From: Bacilli bacterium
GTDB lineage: Bacteria > Bacillota > Bacilli > Bacillales > Amphibacillaceae
Direction of reading: 5' to 3'
Assembly: GCA_012838505.1 (NCBI GenBank)
Contig: DUPD01000086.1
Location: forward strand, 1-36,614
Length of the DNA: 36,614 nt
Positions within the stretch are counted from its first letter, which is position 1. Each line of letters opens with the position of its first letter. The notes beneath the pieces were generated by a model. It had not been told where the DNA came from, did not search any database, and saw nothing but the letters and a program-made list of their open reading frames with translations. This document shows, one piece after another, positions 7,850-15,983 of this stretch. A program made the translations under genes and the position numbers.

Positions 7850-8266
7850 ATGATTAAAGAAATTACCCAAGAGCAGGCTTGGCAAATTAGACACAACGTG
7901 ATGTGGCCTGAAAAACCGTTTGATTATATTAAAGTTGACGGCGATGATCGTGCGATCCATTACGGACTTTTTATCGAGACGAAGCTAATTTCTGTGATCT
8001 CTCTCTTTATCAACAACGAGGAGGCACAATTTAGAAAATTTGCCACCATTACAACAGAACAAAATAAAGGCTACGGCAGTACTCTTCTGCGGCACACTTT
8101 AATACAAGCAAAGTTAGCTGGGGTTCAGCGAATTTGGTGTAATGCCCGCACAAATAAAAGTGCTTTTTATCAAAAATTTGGACTCCAAGCAACAGATCAG
8201 AGTTTTTCTAAAGGCGGTAAAGAATATCTGATTATGGAAAAACAACTCTCAACTGAGACGACGTAA
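7850..8266 (+). CDS. GNAT-family N-acetyltransferase
   Basis: A 138-residue cytoplasmic protein with the GNAT fold. The acetyl-CoA pyrophosphate-binding loop is visible as EQNKGYGSTLL (about residues 75-85), preceded by the beta-strand RKFATI, and the C-terminal motif is NKSAFYQKFGLQ. The family moves acetyl groups from acetyl-CoA to small amines or proteins, and the substrate here cannot be told. The start is ATG 7850 with GGAG 12 bases before it. The gene is convergent with the pirin gene, only 20 bases apart, with no clear terminator between them. Confidence 0.85.
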   Translation: MIKEITQEQAWQIRHNVMWPEKPFDYIKVDGDDRAIHYGLFIETKLISVISLFINNEEAQFRKFATITTEQNKGYGSTLLRHTLIQAKLAGVQRIWCNARTNKSAFYQKFGLQATDQSFSKGGKEYLIMEKQLSTETT

Positions 8267-8286
8267 CTGATCTATCCGTTCGTTTA

Positions 8287-9021
8287 TTACTTTAATCCGC
8301 TAATTGTACCTGCAAAAGACATTGGTGCATTGAAATCAACAAAGAACAACACAAGCGTCGTATCCCGAATCGCAGTCACAGTCGGAAGCGGATTGACTAC
8401 ATCAGTCACTGCCTCTTGCTTTTCCACCGTCAAATCACCAATCGTTACAGCCCCATCCATCACATACAAAAACGGCTGATAACCTTGATATACTGGAACT
8501 TTCAATTGTTCGCCCACCTTTGGATGTGCATCAAGAATATAGACATTTTGGCGAACATGAAGTGGTGCATCACTTTCTTCCGGTCCAACCATCACATACC
8601 AGTCACGGTTGTTTGGTTCTTTGTCTTGGAATTGAATCATTGGTTTAAGATTCGCTTCCTTTGGTCGGACAAAAATCTGTAACATCTCCACTTGTTCATC
8701 GGTCACTTTCTCTTCATGCCAAAAACTCTCCCCAGCATTCATCATCATTAGATTTCCTCTCGTTACTGGCGCCTCTTTTCCAGCAGAATCCCGATGATGA
8801 ATCGTGCCCCGCCAGACGTAGCTCAAGATCTCATCATTTACATGTTCATGCATTTTAATCGTTAAGTTTTTCTGCATCACCGCGTGATCAATAGTACTTA
8901 GCGGACCAAAAGCAGGATCTTTTCGGTCATCGTTAAAAATCTTGCCCGGTTCAATTCTTGTGATTGATATCGGTCCTCTGAAAGGTTGCTTGTGATGCTT
9001 ATTTGTTAACTTTTGAATCAT
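8287..9021 (-). CDS. Pirin-family bicupin protein
   Basis: A 244-residue cytoplasmic protein with two cupin domains. The metal-binding site of pirins is visible in the first: KMHEHVNDEILSYV and WRGTIHHRDSAG provide histidines and a glutamate, followed by VTRGNLMMMNAG and the FWHEE segment. Some bacterial pirins oxidise quercetin or modulate enzymes or regulators; the role here is unknown. The start is ATG 9021 with AGAGGTG five bases before it. It lies downstream of the quinone-reductase gene on the same strand but beyond that gene's terminator, so it probably has its own promoter or depends on readthrough. The pairing of a pirin with redox enzymes is common. Confidence 0.88.
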   Translation of the reverse strand: MIQKLTNKHHKQPFRGPISITRIEPGKIFNDDRKDPAFGPLSTIDHAVMQKNLTIKMHEHVNDEILSYVWRGTIHHRDSAGKEAPVTRGNLMMMNAGESFWHEEKVTDEQVEMLQIFVRPKEANLKPMIQFQDKEPNNRDWYVMVGPEESDAPLHVRQNVYILDAHPKVGEQLKVPVYQGYQPFLYVMDGAVTIGDLTVEKQEAVTDVVNPLPTVTAIRDTTLVLFFVDFNAPMSFAGTISGLK

Positions 9022-9040
9022 CTTGACACCTCTACTTTCT

Positions 9041-9079
9041 GATTATAAAAGGCACCTTCTGTTCGAAAACAGAAGGTGC
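9041..9079 (-). terminator. Terminator after the glutathionyl-hydroquinone reductase-like gene
   Basis: A perfect 12-bp inverted repeat, GCACCTTCTGTT (9052-9063) and AACAGAAGGTGC (9068-9079), with a CGAA-type four-base loop. It runs on the minus strand into TTTTATAATC. It lies 13 bases after the stop of the gene at 9093. Confidence 0.88.
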
Positions 9080-9092
9080 TTTAAATCATCAC

Positions 9093-10052
9093 TTACGCTA
9101 AACTAAAATCAAGCTCCGGCCCTTTTGGAACGATACCAGTTGGGTTGATATTTTTGTGCGTTGCATAATAATGCTCTTTAATATGATCGAAGTTAATTGT
9201 CTCTGCAACACCGCGATAATTATAAAGTTCTCTCGTATATCGCCAGAGGTTCTTATAATCGACTAGTCGCTTCAGGTTACATTTGAAATGTCCGTGATAG
9301 ACGCTATCAAATCGAATCAGCGTAACAAACAAGCGCCAATCCGCTTCAGTCAGTCGATCGCCTAAGAGAAAGCGATTATTGGCTAATCGTTCTTCTAGTT
9401 GATCTAGCGCCTCGAATAATTCAGTCACCTCTTCGTCATATACCGCTTGTTTTGTTGCAAAGCCAGTTTTATAAACCCCATTGTTTATCTTATCGTAGAT
9501 TTCGTCATTTAATGCATCGATCTCATCTTTTAGTTCTGACGGATAGTAGTCCCCTTCATCTGCACCAACCTCGTCAAACGCCGAGTTGAGCATCCGCATA
9601 ATTTCTGATGACTCATTATTAACAATTTTATTTTGTTTTAGATCATATAAAACAGGTACCGTCACACGTCCACTATAGTCAGGCTCGACATGTGTATAAA
9701 TTTGATGTAAATAATCTGCATCAAGTACAGGATCCGTATCCACCCCATCACCAGGTACAAATGTCCAACCATTTTCATCACGATAAGGATTGACAACAGA
9801 TACAGAAATCAGCTGTTCTAAACCTTTTAACTTGCGCATAATCAAAGTGCGATTCGCCCATGGACAAGCATAAGATACATATAAGTGATAGCGATTTGGC
9901 TCAGCCTTAAAGCCCCCTTCACCAGTCGGTCCAGCACCCCCATCAGGTGTAATCCAGTTACGGAATTGCGACTCTTTTCGGATAAAACGCCCTTCTTTTT
10001 CATCGATTAGTGCCGAATCTTTTTGCCAGTTTCCATCTACTAATAAACCCAT
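9093..10052 (-). CDS. Glutathionyl-hydroquinone reductase-like GST-family protein
   Basis: A 319-residue cytoplasmic protein of the xi-class glutathione S-transferases (YqjG/ECM4 type). It has a thioredoxin-like N-terminal domain with catalytic Cys63 in SYACPWANR, the NNESSEIMR glutathione-site motif, and an all-helical C-terminal domain with EADWRLFVTLIRFD and the AETINFDHIK tail. Family members reduce glutathionyl-hydroquinones. Many Firmicutes lack glutathione and use bacillithiol, so the thiol partner here is an open question. The start is ATG 10052 after AAGGAG. A sigma-A promoter lies about 55 bases upstream and a strong terminator follows, so it looks like a single-gene unit. Confidence 0.9.
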   Translation of the reverse strand: MGLLVDGNWQKDSALIDEKEGRFIRKESQFRNWITPDGGAGPTGEGGFKAEPNRYHLYVSYACPWANRTLIMRKLKGLEQLISVSVVNPYRDENGWTFVPGDGVDTDPVLDADYLHQIYTHVEPDYSGRVTVPVLYDLKQNKIVNNESSEIMRMLNSAFDEVGADEGDYYPSELKDEIDALNDEIYDKINNGVYKTGFATKQAVYDEEVTELFEALDQLEERLANNRFLLGDRLTEADWRLFVTLIRFDSVYHGHFKCNLKRLVDYKNLWRYTRELYNYRGVAETINFDHIKEHYYATHKNINPTGIVPKGPELDFSLA

Positions 10053-10106
10053 TGATTACTCCTTCCTATTGCCTATTTTAAGAAAACACCGTTCTTTCTT
10101 TCCTTC

Positions 10107-10135
10107 ATTATAGGGACAATGCAACAGTTAAACAA
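10107..10135 (-). promoter_or_regulatory. Sigma-A promoter of the quinone-reductase-like gene
   Basis: On the minus strand TTGTTT (10130-10135), 17 bases, then a perfect TATAAT (10107-10112), with the start codon about 55 bases downstream. Confidence 0.7.
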
Positions 10136-10178
10136 ATTTGCTGTTTTTAAAAATGATCAGAGTCTTTGGTTATTATTT

Positions 10179-11042
10179 TCAGTTAGACCGGTCAAACCTT
10201 GCTGCAATTTTTGTCCGATCTTCAAACTCTACTTCAAAACTCCATTTTTCTAATTCTGCTTGATCAACAGCTATCGATGCTAAAAAGGCCGCTTTTAATT
10301 CACCAATTGACTGATCTAAATTAATTGTCACCTCGGAAAGTATTCTTTCCATCTCTTCTTGAGCAGCTTGACCAGTTAGATTATCTTGATTATCATATTC
10401 CACACTAAAATCTTGGTCACGTAAATCATATTCATACTCCCAATTATCTCTAGAAACAAACTCAATATCCATGTCAAATTCATCGATCGTATCTGACTGA
10501 CCAGTTTCGGCAAGATGATATTTAAAACCTAATTTCTCACCAGCGTTTGTTGCAATCTGCACATCTAGCTCTTTTAAGTCAGCTCGATCAATCTCTAGAT
10601 AACTGAGCAGATCATCAATCAACTCAGTTAATGAACGTTCATGATCAATTTGAATTGAACCGAGTAATGCTTCAATTTCTGTAAAAACTTCTGCACCATT
10701 ACGTTCAGAATCCGAACCATTTTCATACTCAATTTCAGCTTCATTAGCTCCTCGATCAAAGTCATAGCTCCATTCCTCATTTGTTAGCAACTCAATCTGA
10801 AGCTCAAATTCCTTTACTTCTATAGGATCATAAGTGAACATCAAGGGGTCTCTATTTTCAGAGTCAGATCCTTCCTGAACACCATCGATATTTTCCTCAG
10901 CTTCAGTTTCCTCTTCTGGCAACTCATCTTGTACGTCACCATTAGGTGGATCCTCTATTGCTGTGTCTTGTTCAGTGTCAGTAGCCCCACATCCCCCAAG
11001 GATAAGGACACTACTAAATAATATACTTAACAAAATTTTCAT
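10179..11042 (-). CDS. Lipoprotein with two YusW-like domains
   Basis: A 287-residue surface lipoprotein. The signal peptide ends in LILGGC (lipid-modified Cys18) and is followed by a very acidic, low-complexity linker (about 20-70, rich in Glu, Asp, Pro and Thr). Two similar domains of about 90 residues follow. Each begins FELQIEL or FDMDIEF, goes on with NEEWSYDFD or DNWEYEYDL and an (A/E)EIEYEN-like strand, and ends with a helix and a final FEVEFEDRTK-like strand, resembling the YusW-like protein family. The function is unknown. Longer in-frame readings to 11123 lack a ribosome site; AAGGAG eight bases before ATG 11042 sets the start. It stands alone and diverges from yuaF. Confidence 0.78.
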   Translation of the reverse strand: MKILLSILFSSVLILGGCGATDTEQDTAIEDPPNGDVQDELPEEETEAEENIDGVQEGSDSENRDPLMFTYDPIEVKEFELQIELLTNEEWSYDFDRGANEAEIEYENGSDSERNGAEVFTEIEALLGSIQIDHERSLTELIDDLLSYLEIDRADLKELDVQIATNAGEKLGFKYHLAETGQSDTIDEFDMDIEFVSRDNWEYEYDLRDQDFSVEYDNQDNLTGQAAQEEMERILSEVTINLDQSIGELKAAFLASIAVDQAELEKWSFEVEFEDRTKIAARFDRSN

Positions 11043-11313
11043 GTTGGATTCTCCTTTTCTTATGCAGTGATAATATACCCAGACTTTAATCCATCTAATC
11101 ATCTCCGCACAATTGAAACTCAATGCAACTAGTCATATGTAAACCATCAAATGAATAGAATTAATATTATAAATTATTTTTGCTTATAAGCTTTTATCAC
11201 ACACAATCTTTATCATTCGCTATCATTCGCTATTTTTTAAAAATATTTGACAAATATTTTAATATTTCTCTCCTTTATATACTTAAATTTGATATGATTA
11301 GAGGAGAAGATAT

Positions 11314-11889
11314 TTGATTTTTTTGATTGGGGTGAATCAGCTAACAATGGATATTCAAACAATTTATTTGTATGGACTCATTATTGGTGGTGTGTTGACA
11401 TTACTTTATATGTTGTTCGGCGATGTACTTGAAATCTTCGATGGAATTGGTGACATCGCACCTGATTCAATTTTAAATCCACCTGTCATTTTAAGCTTTA
11501 TTGCTGTCTTAAGTGGTGCAGGTTACATCTTTGAATTTAGAAATAGTTTTGATCATTTAACAAATTTCGTCTTAGCAACATTGATCTCCTTAGTCATCGT
11601 GAGCGTTATTCACTTTTTCATTCTTGTTCCACTCGCAAAATCAGAACAAAGCACGGCAATAAGTATTGCCGACCTAATTGGCAAAGAAGGTGAAGTGATT
11701 ATCACGATCCCAGCTCACGGCATTGGTGAGGTGCTCATTAGATCTCGGTTTGGGTCAACTGGTAATATCGCAAAATGTGCCTCAAACACTGAAATTAGTC
11801 AAGGTACTTTTATTTCAGTGATTGAAATAGATCAAGATGGTGTACTCATTGTAGAGCCCATCTTAAATCATACTAATCTAGGAGGGTGA
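11314..11889 (+). CDS. yuaF: YuaF, NfeD-like membrane partner of flotillin
   Basis: An integral membrane protein of up to 191 residues with at least three hydrophobic segments (IYLYGLIIGGVLTLLYMLFG; ILSFIAVLSGAGYIF; FVLATLISLVIVSVIHFFIL), then a cytoplasmic OB-fold typical of NfeD1b proteins (LIGKEGEVIITIPAHGIGEV, VIEIDQDGVLIVEP). In B. subtilis YuaF works with flotillin FloT (YuaG) in membrane-domain organisation. AGAGGAG at 11300-11306 is ideally spaced for TTG 11314, while ATG 11347 would give a 180-residue protein closer to family length; the start is unsettled. floT follows after two bases, so the two genes are coupled. B. subtilis yuaFGI is sigma-W controlled, but I found no TGAAAC/CGTA pair here. 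Confidence 0.85.
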   Translation: MIFLIGVNQLTMDIQTIYLYGLIIGGVLTLLYMLFGDVLEIFDGIGDIAPDSILNPPVILSFIAVLSGAGYIFEFRNSFDHLTNFVLATLISLVIVSVIHFFILVPLAKSEQSTAISIADLIGKEGEVIITIPAHGIGEVLIRSRFGSTGNIAKCASNTEISQGTFISVIEIDQDGVLIVEPILNHTNLGG

Positions 11890-11891
11890 AA

Positions 11892-13388
11892 ATGGAATTT
11901 AGCTTTGAACTTATTGTGATTAGTGTTGTTTTAGCAATTATCGTTTTAGCCATACTTGTTTATATTGCCAAGTACAAAACGGTTGGGCCAGATGAAGCAC
12001 TGATTGTAACAGGTAATTTATTAGGTAAAGGTGAAAATGTCGTCGATTCTGGTGATGGGAAGAAAATTAAGATCATTCGTGGTGGTGGGACTTTCGTTGT
12101 TCCAGTTTTCCAACAGGCAGAACCTTTGAGTTTACTGAACCACAAGCTTGAAGTTGGCACGACCGATACATACACGAAGCAAGGTGTGCCTGTAACGGTT
12201 AATGGTGTTTCGATCATTAAAGTGGGCTCAACGATTGAAGATGTATCGACCGCAGCGGAACAGTACTTAGGAAAAACACGGGATGAATTAAGAAATGAAG
12301 CTAAAGAAGTACTAGAAGGTCACTTACGTGCAATCCTTTCATCAATGACAGTTGAAGACATTTATAGTAACCGGGAAGAATTTGCTCAAGGTGTTTTCTC
12401 TGTTGCACAAAAGGATTTATCAAAAATGGGACTTAAAATTGTTTCATTTACAATCAAGGAAATTTCTGATAAAAACGGCTATTTAGAAGCATTAGGACAG
12501 CCACAAATATCAACGGTAAAACGTGATGCGCAAATCGCTAAAGCTGAACGTGAAAAAGAGGCACGAATTGAAAATGCCCGTGCAGAGCAGGAAGCACGTA
12601 CAGCCGAATACCAAAGAGACACGCAAATTGCTGAGGCTGAAAAAGAAAGAGAATTAAAAGTTGCTGAATATCGCAGGCAACAAGACAGTGCCAAAGCAGA
12701 AGCTGACCAAGCGTATCAATTACAAGAAGCGATTGCTAAGCAAAGAGTTACTGAAGAACGAATCCAAGTTGATATCGTCGAGCGTCAAAAGCAAATCGAG
12801 TTAGAAGAAAAAGAAATTGCTCGTCGAGAAAAACAATATGATGCAGAAGTGAAGAAAAAAGCGGATGCCGATCGTTATGCTGTCGAGCAAGCTGCTGAGG
12901 CAAGTAAAGCGAAGGAATTACGTTTTGCTGAGGCACATCGCTTTAAGATTGAGCAAGAAGGACTTGCATATGCTGAGGCCGAGAAAGCAAAAGGTTTTGC
13001 CGAAGCTGAAGTTATTAGACAGCGGGGGCTCGCAGAAGCGGAAGCGAAGACTAAAATTGCTGAAGCATTTGAGTTATACGGCCAGGCAGCAATCATGGAT
13101 ATGGTGCTTGAGATGTTACCGGTTTATGCTAAGGAAGTTGCCAAACCACTTGGTAATATTGATAAGATTACTGTTGTTGACACTGGTGGCGATAGTAAAA
13201 ATGGTGGCGCCGGTAAAGTATCGGGTTACGCGACTGACTTAATGGCAACGATCCAAGAAACTTTAAAAGCATCATCAGGTATTGATGTGAAAAACTTACT
13301 TGAGAATTTCTCAGGGAAAGGCAATGTCAAAGCAAGCATCGACAACTTAGCAGAAGAAATAAATAAAGAGCCAAAAGAAGAAGATTAG
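11892..13388 (+). CDS. floT: Flotillin FloT (YuaG)
   Basis: A 498-residue membrane-associated scaffold protein. It has an N-terminal hydrophobic segment (about 5-27), an SPFH/PHB domain (about 30-200, with VGPDEALIVTG and FTIKEISDKNGYLEALG), then a long Ala/Glu-rich coiled coil (about 205-390) with the EAEKAKGFAEAE repeats of flotillins, and a Gly-rich tail. Flotillins form oligomers in functional membrane microdomains and affect membrane fluidity, signalling and secretion. AGGAGG six bases before ATG 11892 sets the start; GTG 11886 is too close to it. It forms an operon with yuaF. A GC-rich repeat element follows the stop and a terminator lies about 260 bases downstream. Confidence 0.95.
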   Translation: MEFSFELIVISVVLAIIVLAILVYIAKYKTVGPDEALIVTGNLLGKGENVVDSGDGKKIKIIRGGGTFVVPVFQQAEPLSLLNHKLEVGTTDTYTKQGVPVTVNGVSIIKVGSTIEDVSTAAEQYLGKTRDELRNEAKEVLEGHLRAILSSMTVEDIYSNREEFAQGVFSVAQKDLSKMGLKIVSFTIKEISDKNGYLEALGQPQISTVKRDAQIAKAEREKEARIENARAEQEARTAEYQRDTQIAEAEKERELKVAEYRRQQDSAKAEADQAYQLQEAIAKQRVTEERIQVDIVERQKQIELEEKEIARREKQYDAEVKKKADADRYAVEQAAEASKAKELRFAEAHRFKIEQEGLAYAEAEKAKGFAEAEVIRQRGLAEAEAKTKIAEAFELYGQAAIMDMVLEMLPVYAKEVAKPLGNIDKITVVDTGGDSKNGGAGKVSGYATDLMATIQETLKASSGIDVKNLLENFSGKGNVKASIDNLAEEINKEPKEED

Positions 13389-13436
13389 TAAAGGATAAAA
13401 ACACGAACAATTATGTCAGTGCTTCGACCGTGATTT

Positions 13437-13630
13437 GCGCTCTGGGTGGACGCGTTCCGCAGGCACGGCCTCGGGTGCACAGGATGTAGGTCACTTAGGC
13501 GTTGTCACAAGACGTGACGGTTTTAGCCTAAGATCTGTAGTCGCAATAAGGATTTTCGGACTCGTGGGACTGCGGTTACTCGTCCCATCGAAGACCGTTT
13601 GCTTTTCCTGCTGGAGTCGCCACCCGACGC
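13437..13630. repeat. GC-rich intergenic element with imperfect terminal inverted repeats
   Basis: This block of about 194 bases is clearly richer in G+C than its surroundings. Its ends are imperfect inverted repeats: the left end reads GCGCTCTGGGTGGACGCG then TTCCGCAGG, and the right end read backwards gives GCGTCGGGTGGCGACTCC then AGCAGG. Inside are nested hairpins CTTAGGC/GCCTAAG (13494-13500, 13526-13532), GTCAC/GTGAC (13504-13508, 13514-13518) and TGGGAC/GTCCCA (13565-13570, 13582-13587). No convincing protein is encoded. From memory, similar GC-rich intergenic repeats with GGTGGACGC...TTCCGC and GGAGTCGCC...CGCTCC ends are scattered through many Bacillaceae genomes. It lies between floT and the floT terminator, so it would be transcribed in the floT 3' UTR. 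Confidence 0.65.
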
Positions 13631-13646
13631 TCCAATCACTTGATGG

Positions 13647-13690
13647 ATTAACTTCATCTTGTATAGAAGATGCAGTTAATAATTTTTTGT
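13647..13690 (+). terminator. Terminator of the yuaF-floT operon
   Basis: ATTAACT-T-CATCTT (13647-13660) pairs with AAGATG-C-AGTTAAT (13667-13680) with one mismatch, and a T-rich stretch (AATTTTTTG) follows. It lies about 260 bases after the floT stop, beyond the GC-rich element. Confidence 0.8.
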
Positions 13691-13738
13691 TTGTGTTTTG
13701 ATTCCAGTATTTCTCTTATGAAATAGAGTTATTCCAAC

Positions 13739-13771
13739 AAAAAAGCACAGGTATGATTATCTGTGCTTTTT
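13739..13771 (-). terminator. Terminator after the PASTA gene (possibly bidirectional)
   Basis: AAAAAGCACAG (13740-13750) and CTGTGCTTTTT (13761-13771) form a perfect 11-bp stem with a 10-base loop; T-rich on both strands. It ends the permease-ATPase-PASTA operon and may back up the floT terminator. Confidence 0.85.
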
Positions 13772-13777
13772 GCTTTA

Positions 13778-15304
13778 TTATTTCTCAATATTTTTATCGA
13801 TGACTGTTTCGTCATCATCTATGTCCTTTCCATCACCTTCATCGGATGGTGGTAGATCCGGTATTTCTGGTTCTTCAAATTCTGGTGGAGCTGGCGGTAC
13901 TACTTTGTTGTTACTAATCCTAATTTCGACTGTGTAGTTTAACGGGACAAATTCGTTATATTTACTCATCCCTACAACCGTTCCCTTTTCTTCTGAGGAA
14001 TCGACAACTTTAACTGTGTACTTAATATTAGCACCTTTTGATTGGTATTCCTCATAGAATAAACTTGGCAGATCTCCTTCTAACTGTCCTCTGACGTCCC
14101 GTAAATAAGGTCTTCCTAATGAATAAGTAACCGTCACTTGATTATCATCATCTTCTGTTAATTTCGTGTCGGGTGCAACAGACTGAGCAATAAGTGTGCC
14201 ATATGCTACTTCTCCATGATAGACCGATTTAACTGTTACATTTAAATCTGGGAAATTCATCGTTGCTTCATCTGGTGTTAAGCCCCAAAAGTTCGGGACA
14301 ATAATCGCTTTTCCTTTTGAAACAACAACTTCCATCTCATCTCTTCTTGCAACGAGTTCGTCAGCCGCCACACTTTGACTAATAATATTTCCCGTCTCAA
14401 TCGTATCTGAATCAGCTTCTTCATAAGTCACTTCAATTTCATTAGCTTCTGCCCATTTCTCAACTTCTTCTCTCATCCCGCCGATAAAGTTAGGAACAGT
14501 AATATCTTTCTCAAATGTTTCTTCGCCTCTTGAATAATAGACAGCTGCACTATCTCGACGCTTATATTCAGATGCATCGATATTGCTATCTCTGATGACG
14601 AGCTTAATAAATTCACCCGCTTCAACTTCATCATTAAACTCTGTTACAACTCGAAGATTTTCAGCCTTATGATCGTCAATCCACTGTTCAGCTTCTGCTT
14701 GACTCATAACTGAGAAGTCAGCCAATGGAATAACCTCTTCTGGATCAGGGCCTAGACTACTCGTAAGTGTCAATGTGTTTCCTTTTTTGATTTTCTTTCC
14801 TTCTGGTACACTTTGTGAAATCACTTGATTTGTACTGAAATCTAAACTATATTCTTGTTCTACCTCTACCTCAACACCGTTTTCATTTGCCCAAGCACGT
14901 GCATCAGACAGAGGCTCACCAACAAAGTCTTCAACTTTGACATGAACAATTGAATAGTAAATCAAATAAATTAAAAAACAAGCTAGAATTGAACCGGCAA
15001 TAGTCATAATCAGACGCATTTTCTTTTTACGTCGATAATCCATATCAATCTCTACTTCTTCTTCCGCATCCTGTCGATAACTACTTCTAGTAACAACTGG
15101 TTCTGTCACAGCAACCGCTTCAGGTTCAATAGCTGCTTCTGATAATTCTGGCTCAGTTGTTTGTTCTTCCTGTTCGTCTATTGGTTCTAATGATTCTTGA
15201 TTCGTTACGTCCTGCTGTTGCCCTGTCTTTGCTTTCTTATCGCTTTGTTCGTTCACGAGATCGGAATACTTGTCTTGATTAAACTTTGACAAAAAATCAC
15301 TCAT
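13778..15304 (-). CDS. Membrane-anchored PASTA-repeat protein linked to an ABC exporter
   Basis: A 508-residue protein with an acidic cytoplasmic N-terminal region (1-90), a basic stop-transfer stretch RRKKKMR and one membrane segment (about 98-119). A large outside region holds about four PASTA-like repeats (about 122-185, 191-260, 269-331 and 334-397; examples VPNFIGGMREEVEKWAEAN and IISQSVAADE), then a divergent fifth unit and an acidic, proline-rich tail. PASTA domains usually bind peptidoglycan fragments or beta-lactams and are best known from Ser/Thr kinases and penicillin-binding proteins; here no kinase or transpeptidase domain is attached. Its start overlaps the ATPase stop by 8 bases, implying coupled translation. 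A role as cell-wall sensor or partner of the MacB/FtsX-like transporter is inferred. Confidence 0.83.
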   Translation of the reverse strand: MSDFLSKFNQDKYSDLVNEQSDKKAKTGQQQDVTNQESLEPIDEQEEQTTEPELSEAAIEPEAVAVTEPVVTRSSYRQDAEEEVEIDMDYRRKKKMRLIMTIAGSILACFLIYLIYYSIVHVKVEDFVGEPLSDARAWANENGVEVEVEQEYSLDFSTNQVISQSVPEGKKIKKGNTLTLTSSLGPDPEEVIPLADFSVMSQAEAEQWIDDHKAENLRVVTEFNDEVEAGEFIKLVIRDSNIDASEYKRRDSAAVYYSRGEETFEKDITVPNFIGGMREEVEKWAEANEIEVTYEEADSDTIETGNIISQSVAADELVARRDEMEVVVSKGKAIIVPNFWGLTPDEATMNFPDLNVTVKSVYHGEVAYGTLIAQSVAPDTKLTEDDDNQVTVTYSLGRPYLRDVRGQLEGDLPSLFYEEYQSKGANIKYTVKVVDSSEEKGTVVGMSKYNEFVPLNYTVEIRISNNKVVPPAPPEFEEPEIPDLPPSDEGDGKDIDDDETVIDKNIEK

Positions 15305-15968
15305 AAGGAGTTAGGACACCTTTCTTCAAATGGAAAGCTTGATCAGATTGCTCGGCAATTTCATTGGAGTGTGTGACGACAACAACACATTTCCCATGTT
15401 CGTGTGCGAGTTTTTTAAAAATATCAATGATTTCCTGCTCAATTTCTTCATCAAGGTTTCCTGTCGGCTCATCTGCAAGAATGACATCGACATTCGTTGC
15501 TAGAGCACGAGCAATCGCAACACGTTGTTGCTCTCCACCGGATAATTTATTGACGTGACGATCAGCCTTACTTTTTACAATTCCAATGTAATCAAGCAAG
15601 TTATAAGCGACAGTTTTTGCATCTTCTGGAATCTCATTTTCGGTAATTGACATCGAAACAAGTACGTTTTCGACAGCAGTAAAAGTAGGAATTAGGTTAT
15701 AACTCTGAAAAATAATCCCAATGTTGTTTCGGCGATAGTTTTCATAACCAATTTTCTTAATATCTTTATCGTTAAATAACACGGTTCCACTTTTCGGTGA
15801 GTCTAATGCACTTAACAACGACAATAGTGTTGTTTTCCCTGAACCAGACTGTCCTAAAATTGCGTAAAACTTCCCTTTTTCAAAAGAAATTGATGTGTCT
15901 TTTAAAATATAACGGCGCTGTTCACCGTCTTGGTAATAATAATTTAAATCTTTCGCTTCTAATATCAT
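15297..15968 (-). CDS. ABC transporter ATPase (LolD/MacB/FtsE type)
   Basis: A 223-residue cytoplasmic ATP-binding protein. Walker A is GQSGSGKT (39-46), the Q-loop lies at [10 protein letters not shown], the signature is LSGGEQQ (142-148), Walker B is VILADE (162-167) and the switch histidine is in VVVTHS. The short, LolD/MacB-like form and the PTGNLD motif mark type VII ABC systems, which drive mechanotransmission or lipoprotein/peptide export rather than classical transport. It follows the FtsX/MacB-like permease by 15 bases and overlaps the PASTA gene start, so all three form one operon. The ribosome site is AGAGGTGA upstream of ATG 15968. Confidence 0.92.
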   Translation of the reverse strand: MILEAKDLNYYYQDGEQRRYILKDTSISFEKGKFYAILGQSGSGKTTLLSLLSALDSPKSGTVLFNDKDIKKIGYENYRRNNIGIIFQSYNLIPTFTAVENVLVSMSITENEIPEDAKTVAYNLLDYIGIVKSKADRHVNKLSGGEQQRVAIARALATNVDVILADEPTGNLDEEIEQEIIDIFKKLAHEHGKCVVVVTHSNEIAEQSDQAFHLKKGVLTPYE

Positions 15969-15983
15969 CGTGTCACCTCTCTC

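Noticed and set aside
11211-11233. Direct repeat TATCATTCGC twice, upstream of yuaF
   Set aside because: Only two adjacent copies of ten bases, with no promoter elements clearly placed relative to it; possible operator but not supportable.
11247-11298. TTGACA and TATGAT as a yuaF promoter
   Set aside because: The spacing between the two is about 40 bases, so they cannot form one sigma-A promoter; no other good pair was found.
12865-13242. Open frames in other registers within floT
   Set aside because: They arise from the Ala/Glu-repeat coding sequence of the flotillin coiled coil, and no family is recognisable.
13435-13701. Open frame of 88 codons across the GC-rich element
   Set aside because: It has no ribosome site and its composition follows the palindromic repeat; its codons resemble no family.
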